Shown one piece after another: positions 56,430 to 64,000 of a stretch of 64,000 nt of DNA. The notes beneath the pieces were generated by a model, which was not told the origin of the DNA, ran no database searches, and saw only the letters and a program-made list of their open reading frames with translations. How positions within the stretch are numbered: the first letter of the stretch is position 1; every line of letters begins with the position of its first letter. The stretch comes from Ottelia alismoides (Eukaryota; Streptophyta; Magnoliopsida; Alismatales; Hydrocharitaceae), in contig JAZKJV010000386.1 in the NCBI GenBank assembly GCA_037367405.1, positions 559,501 through 623,500 of the forward strand, in the 5' to 3' direction. The translations under genes and the position numbers were made by a program.

Positions 56430-59280
56430 ACTCTTGTTGAGTCTCTTTTCCTTCACAAGTGGTGTTGGAGCTGGAGCGCTATTCTGCATTCCAAATCTCC
56501 TTAATATATTATGCAAATACCTTTCCTGACTAAGGCTCAATGTCCTTGAGTCTCTGTCTCTTGTTATTTGTATTCCAAGAACATAGGATGCTTCGTCCAT
56601 GTACTTCATCTCAAATTCAAAGTTATCCAATTTATTTGCAACAAATCCAAATTGGATAACTTTCTCTTGAAATTTGAGATATAATTATTGTGAAGACTGC
56701 TTCATGCCATATAACGACTTTCTTAACTTGTGAACCCTTTTCTCGTGACCTTCAACCTGAGAGCCATTAGATTGTCGCATATAAATATCCTCATTTAATT
56801 CTCCATTAAGGAAGACTATCTTCACATCCATTTGTAACAATTCCATATCTATATATGTGACTATGACTACAATCATCCGAATAGATGAAAACTTAGCCAA
56901 TGGAGAGTAAGTTTCCTAGAAATCTAATACAACTTGCTGAGTATAACCCTTGACAACTAATCTTGCTTTGTATTTATCAATTGTACCATCAACTGACACT
57001 TTTTCTTGAATATCCACTTCCATCCTATGGATTTTCTACCTTCTGGCAAATCACATAATTCCCAAACACAATTTCACACGATTGAGTCCAACTCATCCCT
57101 CATGGCAGTCGTCCATGATTCTGACTCAGTCGAAGCCATAACTTAATCAAAGGATATGTGATCTGTACAATCCACGACATCCTCATCCACGATGTAACAT
57201 GATGCTTCGCATCCATAGAAATGGTAATCTTCCATCCATGCGGGCTGTGTTCTGGGTCTCTTGTTGTCGATTATACTCGTGGGTTGTGTGGGTCCACTCA
57301 CTTCCTCTAAAGGATCATCATGTTCCATAGGTTCATGCTCTATATATGGATGTTCCATATCATCCCTAAGTTCTTGTCAATGCTCAAGTCGTCTTCATAG
57401 TCTTGTAGGATAATCAGAAGATCAGATTCATCTACTTCATGCTCCTTTTTTTGATGATTTTCAAGAAAAGTTGCATCACGACTTTCAATTAGACCTTTGG
57501 ATTCATGGAAGAACCTATATCCTTTAGAATTCTCACTATATCCAATAAACTTGCACTTTAATGTCCTGAAGTCTATCTTGTCCCTAAGCTGACTCAGTAC
57601 CAAACCATGTGCAACACATCCCTATTTCCGAATATGACCCAACTCGGGCTTTCTGCCATTTCATATTTCATATGGCGTTAATTATACAGACTTGGTGGGA
57701 ATTCTGTTCTGTATATAGTTCGCAGTAAACACTACCTGTCCCCATAATTTCTTGAAGAGTCCTAAGTGTGAAGCATACACCTTATTGCATTCATCAAGAT
57801 TCGATTCTTTCTTTCTATTACACCATTTTGTTGTGGTGTATAGGTTATTATAATCTGCCTACAAATGTCTGTTTGAATACAGTTATCTTCGAACTCCTTG
57901 GAGGTATATTCCCCACCTCTATCTATCCTAAGGCACTTGATTGATTTTCCCAACCTTTTCTCCACTTCCGACTTATATCTCTTAAATGTTTCAAGTGCTT
58001 CCAACTTTCTTCCCAAGAGATAGACATAAGAGAACTTTGAGTAATTATCAGTGAATGTTATAAAGTATTCCTTATTTCCATGTGTTCTGACGTTCAGTGG
58101 TCCACATATGTTCGAATGGATCAAACTTAGTAACTCTATTGATCGAATTCCGGTTGAGAAGGGTCTTCTCGTCATTTTACCGGTCAAACACTGTTCGCAG
58201 GGCAATGTCCTTGCACCCATGATCTTAGGCAACAAATTTGCCTCAATCATTTGATCCATCTTAGAATTTCCTGAATGACCCAATCTCATGTGTCACAAGT
58301 CACAGTCAGACAAACAACACAAAGAATACTCAGAAGAGACATTCATTGATTCACTAGAGTTTATTACAAGAAGACAGAACATGCCATGCTCAAGTACAAA
58401 CTTTCCAATCGCAGATCTTCTTAATATTGTTTATAAATATATATTTATTATAAAAGCAAACTTCAAAATCCTTCTTGAGCAGCACTGAGACAGATATCAG
58501 GTTCCGATGTATCCTTAGGGCATATAGTACATCATTTAAAACCATAATGTTATCCCTCGGGTCAAGTATGTACGTCCCAACACCTTCTACGTCCAGGTAG
58601 GTGTTGTTACCAATGAAGATCCTTTATTCTCTTTTGCTCAGATCCTTGAAGTCCAATAGGCCCTCCTTCGTCTGCGTGATGTGTTTGGTTGATCCAAAGT
58701 CGATTCACCATCCGTCACTGTCCGTGATGACAGAGTTGTATTCTACGACAGCCGTGAATTCCATCTTCTTCTTACCTTTGTTTTCAGGTATTTTAGAATT
58801 TACTGGTTTCCTCTTGTTGGGATAATTGACCTTGAAATGACCATATTTACCGCAACCGTAGCTAGAACCGCATGGATATTTCCCGCTTTTTCCCTTGAAA
58901 TTTGCCTTGGAGGTACCCAACCTTTTCTTTGCGTGCATGACATTTGCTTCTTCTTTCTCAGCTTTTGATCTTTTCTTAGAGAGGTCTTGCTCAATTGTCA
59001 GCTATGCAGGTAGGTCCGTTATAGACTTAATGTTGCCATTCATCCTCAAAGATGTGGCAACCATGTCGAATGATGAAGGGAGATTTCCATGTATGGCTAC
59101 GATCTGCATCCTCTCTGAAATTGTTTAATCAACAGTCGCTAAATCTGTGGTCATCACGATCATCTTGTTCATGTGCTCGAAGTCTCTTTTAGATTCCTTC
59201 ATTCTACATGGGTTGTACTTGTGTAGAAGAAGTTGGACGCTCGCTTCCAACTAGAAGTGATATTTCTCCTTAACTGTGGT
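56425..59280 (-). pseudogene. gag-pol: Copia element C: gag (partial), PR, IN and RT
   Basis: Read from right to left. A gag remnant and knuckle CGSSYGCGKYGHFKVNYP lie near 58830 (last Cys replaced). The protease motif reads DFGSTKHI near 58690, where DSG is usual. The integrase zinc part begins MRLGHSGNSKMDQMI (58289) with CEQCLTGKM, and the core has FTDNYSKFSYVYLL, LRIDRGGEYTSKEF and TPQQNGVIERKNR. RT fragments are LLQMDVKIVFLNGELNEDIY and LRKSLYGMKQSSQ (56685-56900), then MKYMDEASYVLGIQITRDRD (to 56425). The RT segment that should carry YVDD is missing between FGFVANK and DNFEFEMK near 56640. Many stops. The 5' part of gag and the 5' LTR are cut off by the Athila-like LTR at 59281. Confidence 0.85.
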
Positions 59281-62200
59281 TGATGAATCTCCATTTCATC
59301 ACCTTTATTCTATTATTTTGGCCTCAAATACCCTAGCAAATGCATGTAAATAGCATCAATTTGTGTATAATAGCGTACATTATTTAGAAAATTATTTGTA
59401 TACAAAATAAGGTTTTTAATGCCAAAATTATAGAATAAAGAGAAGAAAAGGAAAGGGAATAAAATATTACAAATATTTTATGAACCTAACTCTGAGACCA
59501 AGTCCAGAATGGAATTGGTCGACAAGGAACAAAGTAGGGGAGATAAGAGCCAAAAATACAATAAATACATTATTTATTTATTCTTTAATTATGCATTTTT
59601 GACACCTATTTTATTCTTTATTATTTATTAATCAAATAAAGAAACTTTGAACATAGAAGTTGTAGATAATAATGTAAATAAAGATACAAAATTGAGTTTG
59701 TACAAAAATAATACTCTGTGTTTAGTTTATACACAAAACAAAAAGCCAAAAACCAAACTTCACAGGCCCATATCTTTCAAATTAAAAATCAAAACATATC
59801 AAAATCACTCTAATTGCATATAACTTTGCAAGAGCTATTTAATGGTGATGGTTTTATATTTTTTAGAGTTACTGTGTAGAAGTTAGGTTTTTGGCCCCTA
59901 TGGTATATTCTACTGATTAAAATATTCAATTTATTCGTTATTCAATATTCTTACAAAATTCATATTTTTGTAATTTTGTAAATATTATGTATAACACATG
60001 TGCATATTAAAATCAAAATAAAACCCAAAATAAATGCAAAATAAAAATAAGTCTATGAAAAGGCATAGATAAAATACCTATGTTTCTATATGTACATAAA
60101 TTAAAGGGGAATATATTCTCTAGTTCTTTATTCTTTTATATTTTTCTAATTTTTTAAATATTATTTATATTCTATTAAAAATACAAAACTAAAATAAAAC
60201 TCAATAAAACATATTAAAATAAAGTAGTACACATAAAATACAAGTAAAATATCTATAAATATACCTACACAAGTGTACAAGTTACATCAAAAAAATAAAA
60301 TAAAAATATATTTATACTCACAAAAATAAGTTATATATATAATACATTAATAAAATGATAAAATAAAATAAACAAATGAAAAATAAAAATGCACGAAATA
60401 TAGGTAAAAATACCTATAAATAAGCCATTAAAAATAAACTTGTAATAAAATACATCAAAAAAATAAATAAAAATCCCAATAAATTACTAAATAAAATAAT
60501 AAACATTTTTATACATAAAATTAATAAAATAATTTACTATTTTAAGTTAATTATTTTCGAATAAAACTTCTGTTTTATCTTTTTGTGGCCTGAGTTGGGC
60601 CAATCAGAACGCGGCTCGCGTTGACCTCCAGTCAACTGCTTTATCCACGGTCGCCTGGTGTAACAGGCGTCTGTCAAGCCGTCTTCTCCCATTTTCCCCT
60701 TTTTACGAAAAACCTTCTGCCATCTCCCCTCAATCATGCCACCTACTTGGATCACCTAGAAACATGATCGATTCTTTGTTTCAGTCTGGTCAATAAAGGT
60801 GCCCATCAATGTATATAAATAAAAACCTCTTCCTCTTATCTCAAATTTGGTCATTTCTTCATCTCTGCTCCCCGTGTCTCGGCCAAAGTGAGGACACCAC
60901 ATGACAGGTGGAGCAGCCCCTGAGCTCGTAGCGGTGAACGGAGGAGGAGATGCACCCATGCCATCAAGCGTCGACGACCTCTGTTCCCTGAGCTCACACA
61001 GGTATAAGAGATGCACATTTCAATTATTTTAGGTAGAATTCTTTATTAGAATTTCATTTCTGTAATTATTTTAGTCCTTAGTTAGCTAATTAGCCCAGAC
61101 AGCTCGATTCGTAGTTAGCTGGAGCTCTGCTCCGGCGAACATCTTCACCGTGCTCCCTACCATCCTTTCGTCCCCATTCTCTTCCCCTTTCATTTCCCTA
61201 CAACCCATGCACCTCCAAACACTCAGAGCCCCTCAGATCTGAAAATTAGGTCTTCATCTCCACCACCCTCGTCGGAGACCTTCGCCCGCTTCACCTTCGC
61301 TCACTCCACCACCAATAAGCACCCCAGCCCTGTTGTTTTGTTTGCGCGATTATTCTTTGCAGATCTGGAGGCCAAAGGACACCCCAGGGGTCGATTCTTC
61401 CTCAGACACCTGGTACCTGGAGGTCGCTTCCTTCCTCGACCTCGTCGAACCTTTGTAGCACTCCAGGTGCTATTTTGGAGGTGTCATCAGTCGTGCAACC
61501 TCACCAGGAGTCTTTTGCACCTCGTCGTGAGGCGAACCATCACCGGAGTTGCCCGCACTGACCGATTGAAGGAGCTTCAGGGGCTTGTTCTTCTCTGATA
61601 ATCCGACCACCCCCGAAGCCATTAGATCTCTTCCTAGCTCCAATTCTAATCCTGGTTGTCCGATCACGCCATGCCGCTAGCCGTTCAAGGAAGTCTATGA
61701 TCAAATATGAACCATAGATTGGCGAAGGGGAATCCAGCTTCTAGGTCTCGTCATGTGTCCAAGTAAAAGATGGAGCGTTGTCCGATCCAGCCTATTATGG
61801 GGTAAATTGCTCCTTTAGCCCCGCTATTTTTTGTATTTAATAATTAGTTCTATAATTAAAATATAGCGTTGTAAAATAAGGGGAAATTTTACGAAAAGGA
61901 CCCCATACTTTAAGAAATTGCAACTAGGTCCATTCCACATCACCTCACGTGCCATCCCATGTGAGGTGGCGAATTTGCAGGGAAGCCCCTGTGATTTTTG
62001 TATTTATTATTTAGTCCAATAAATATAATTTGTTGTTGTATATTTTTGTAAAAATTACATGCAAGTCCCTCAACTTTAACATAATTGCATTTTGGTCCTT
62101 GTGTGTGTGAATGACGTGTTGTCTCACATGATGCATTAATTGCACATGCACCCTGGTGGGTTTTGAAATTGTATTTTAGTCATTAGAATTTAAAGAAATG

Positions 62201-63354
62201 GTGTAAACTTTTTGTGTTTTTATACAGATGCCCTTGGATTTTATTTTATTTACAAAAATACCCTGCTAGGACATTATTTTTTATAGTCTTTATCTATTTA
62301 ATTGAAACACCTACTCTGCTCCTACAAATACATAAAAATAGGGATAAATGCTCCATGCCTTTTATATTCAGGCCCATATTTTTAATTAGCATTTTTTCAT
62401 TTGATCTATTTATTAAAAAATGAAATAGAGCACATTTTTTCCATGTTTAACTTATAAAATAACTAAAAAAAGAAAAAAAACTTTTGAAAATTATAAAAAA
62501 TATATAATATATTTTTTTATTTATTGAGTTCATAAAACAAAAACCACAAAAAATAAAAAAATAAAATGATAAAAATTAAAAAAGCTCCAAAATCCAACAA
62601 AAAAATAAAAAACCCTACAAAAGTACCAAAAATATTTCTTACTATTTTAAAATGATATATATATTATTAATGTACTAAAATTGATTTGGGTAATTTTGGG
62701 TTGTATTTACTATTTCTAAAATCCAAATCAATTTCAATTTATTTATTAATCTTATATTTGGGATATTTTTTACTTTAAAAATACATAAAAATTTGTAAAT
62801 TTTTTTGGAAAAATGGAAAAACATTAGAAAAATATTAAAAACCCAAAAGCGAATTAATTTTTGAATTTTATCAATATTTAATAATATTTAAAAATATATT
62901 TATATGTATTATGAAAATAAAACCTTATATTGGCTATATTGTTTTTATAAAAGAAAAGAAATATAAAAAAATAAAAATATATAGAAATAAAATATAAAAT
63001 CATAAAACTAAAAATAAAATAAAAATTATAAAAGAAAAAAAATTTAAAAGTTAGAATTAAAAAACCCATAAAAACAATAACATGGACAAGAAAAGAATTC
63101 AATGATTTTGTGCGCATATCTTTGCCCACAACCATTTTCTCCCACTATTTCAGCCTTTACATATGCTTACACCTATACACATTTACATGTAGAGTTATAA
63201 TAAACTTTAACTCCACATTTTTGAGATTTAATTGCTTTATTCTAATTGTGGGTTAATTGTTGATTGATTGAGAGATTTTATCTAAGGTCACATCAACGAC
63301 TGTCCTTCCGCCTTGTGGAATGACACGACTTCGGCTTAAGTTTCTCACTCATCA
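59281..63354 (+). repeat. Athila-like (second family) 5' LTR, 4.07 kb
   Basis: Begins TGATGAATCTCC, like the first family's TGATGAATACTC, and ends ctcactcatca two bases before a tRNA-Asp-type primer site, giving 4074 bp. It has the same zoning as the first family: AT-rich outer parts and a GC-richer middle (about 60540-61760). A TATA box tatataaata lies at 60812-60821 just inside the GC-rich part. The start falls inside copia C gag, so it is a later insertion; the preceding bases gtggt may be one half of a target duplication. Confidence 0.75.
60812..60821 (+). promoter_or_regulatory. Putative TATA box of the 4.07-kb LTR
   Basis: tatataaata on the element's sense strand, about 1.53 kb from the LTR start. 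Position relative to the GC-rich zone parallels the TATA box in LTR2/LTR3. Confidence 0.5.
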
Positions 63355-63356
63355 AA

Positions 63357-63375
63357 TGGTGCCATTGTCAGGGAG
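63357..63375 (+). promoter_or_regulatory. tRNA-Asp-type primer binding site
   Basis: TGGTGCCATTGTCAGGGAG, a slightly diverged TGGCGCCGTTGTCGGGGA, two bases after the LTR end. Confidence 0.8.
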
Positions 63376-64000
63376 CAATGCCGTTTTGGGATATTCATTA
63401 TTTACTTGATTCTTCACTCTTAACCATATTTATTTATTTATTTGCATTATTTATTGATATTATTGAGACTGTTCTGACCTCTTCTCTGTTTGGCTTTGAT
63501 GTGAGGGACTACCGCGTGATGGAGGACCTCTTAGGAGGACCGGTGCATTCAAGCAAGGTGGAGTCAACCTTTCTTGCTCGGCTGACAGGAGAGAACATCA
63601 AAGGCGAATGGAGAGGAATTTTTGCAGACAGACTACTTTTTCCGCATTTTTTCCATTATATATATTTATGTGAGAGAGTGACTCTATAATTGTGATAATA
63701 CAAGACTCTCACACTCTGACTTCCCAAGGTCCAATACCTGAGGGATTGTTCCCTTGGGGGCCTCGACGATTTTGACATTTCTTTTTCACTTTTTATTTTA
63801 TTTTTATTATTTTGTGTGAATGATCCCTAGCTTAGGAATAGTATGCCGATAGATTAAGATCCAAAGCCACTAATATATTTGCATGTACCTATAGACACGC
63901 TTCTTGGACTTAGTCAAAATAATTATTGATTACTTAGCTTCGAACCCGCGCACTGTGAGAGATGTCATACAGCGCTGGCAAGACCCATTGTGGCAGGCAC
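63376..64000 (+). other. Athila-like (second family) leader, runs off window
   Basis: Colinear with 36211-37000. No gag domain reached before the window ends. Shared blocks near the end (gcatgtacctatag, cagcgctggcaagacccat) show that this is the regular leader of the family. Confidence 0.65.

Noticed and set aside
62878..63135. 85-codon minus-strand ORF rich in Phe and Tyr
   Set aside because: AT-rich LTR sequence read in antisense; not supported by the related LTR at 34190-36189.

Overview
The window looks like transposon-packed, gene-poor chromatin of a flowering plant. I found no host gene, no rRNA or tRNA gene and no bacterial-type feature. A monocot is plausible, because Micron-like foldback elements sit in (TA)n tracts and there is a GC-rich Mutator-type element, but the species cannot be fixed from the sequence. 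Almost every base that can be explained belongs to retrotransposons, DNA transposons or microsatellites inserted into one another.

1-28517: a minus-strand Ty3/gypsy array of the Athila type, arranged LTR-internal-LTR-internal-LTR with a shared middle LTR. LTR1 (1-783) is cut by the window edge. LTR2 (11101-14657) and LTR3 (24941-28517) are complete, about 3.56 kb each, and begin TG and end CA. Each internal region holds a tRNA-Asp-type primer binding site, a long leader, gag, pol (protease, reverse transcriptase, RNase H, integrase) and about 2 kb of non-coding DNA before the polypurine tract. That 2 kb carries three hairpins built from a polypurine-tract-like motif. Copy 1 has many frameshifts and stops. 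Copy 2 has an uninterrupted 1266-codon pol, but catalytic residues in RNase H and integrase are changed.

28518-33300: LTR3 abuts a foldback element with a (TA)n tract, then a non-coding repeat (28927-32564). A 1.82-kb Mutator-like element (30217-32037, 9-bp target duplication) interrupts that repeat. A second copy of the repeat (42769-44590) keeps the empty site.

33300-41000: remnants of two different Ty1/copia elements. A 5' LTR plus broken gag (33300-34190) and a pol plus 3' LTR (37661-about 40950) have unlike LTRs. Between them lies a truncated LTR plus leader of a second, plus-strand Athila-like family, which itself carries a 273-bp hairpin MITE with a 9-bp target duplication.

41000-44640: weakly characterised DNA with a possible LINE fragment, two foldback elements in (TA)n, and the second copy of the dispersed repeat.

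44640-64000: a nested stack. A minus-strand copia element (3' LTR at 44640) is split by a complete Tekay/Del-type chromovirus (45783-56424, target duplication CACTG). It is cut again at 59281 by a plus-strand Athila-like element whose 4.07-kb LTR ends at 63354. That element's interior runs off the window.

No element here looks autonomous. The most informative features are the shared-LTR array with complementary damage in its two copies, the hairpin/polypurine motif array, the Mutator insertion with its empty paralogous site, and the ordered nesting with exact target duplications.
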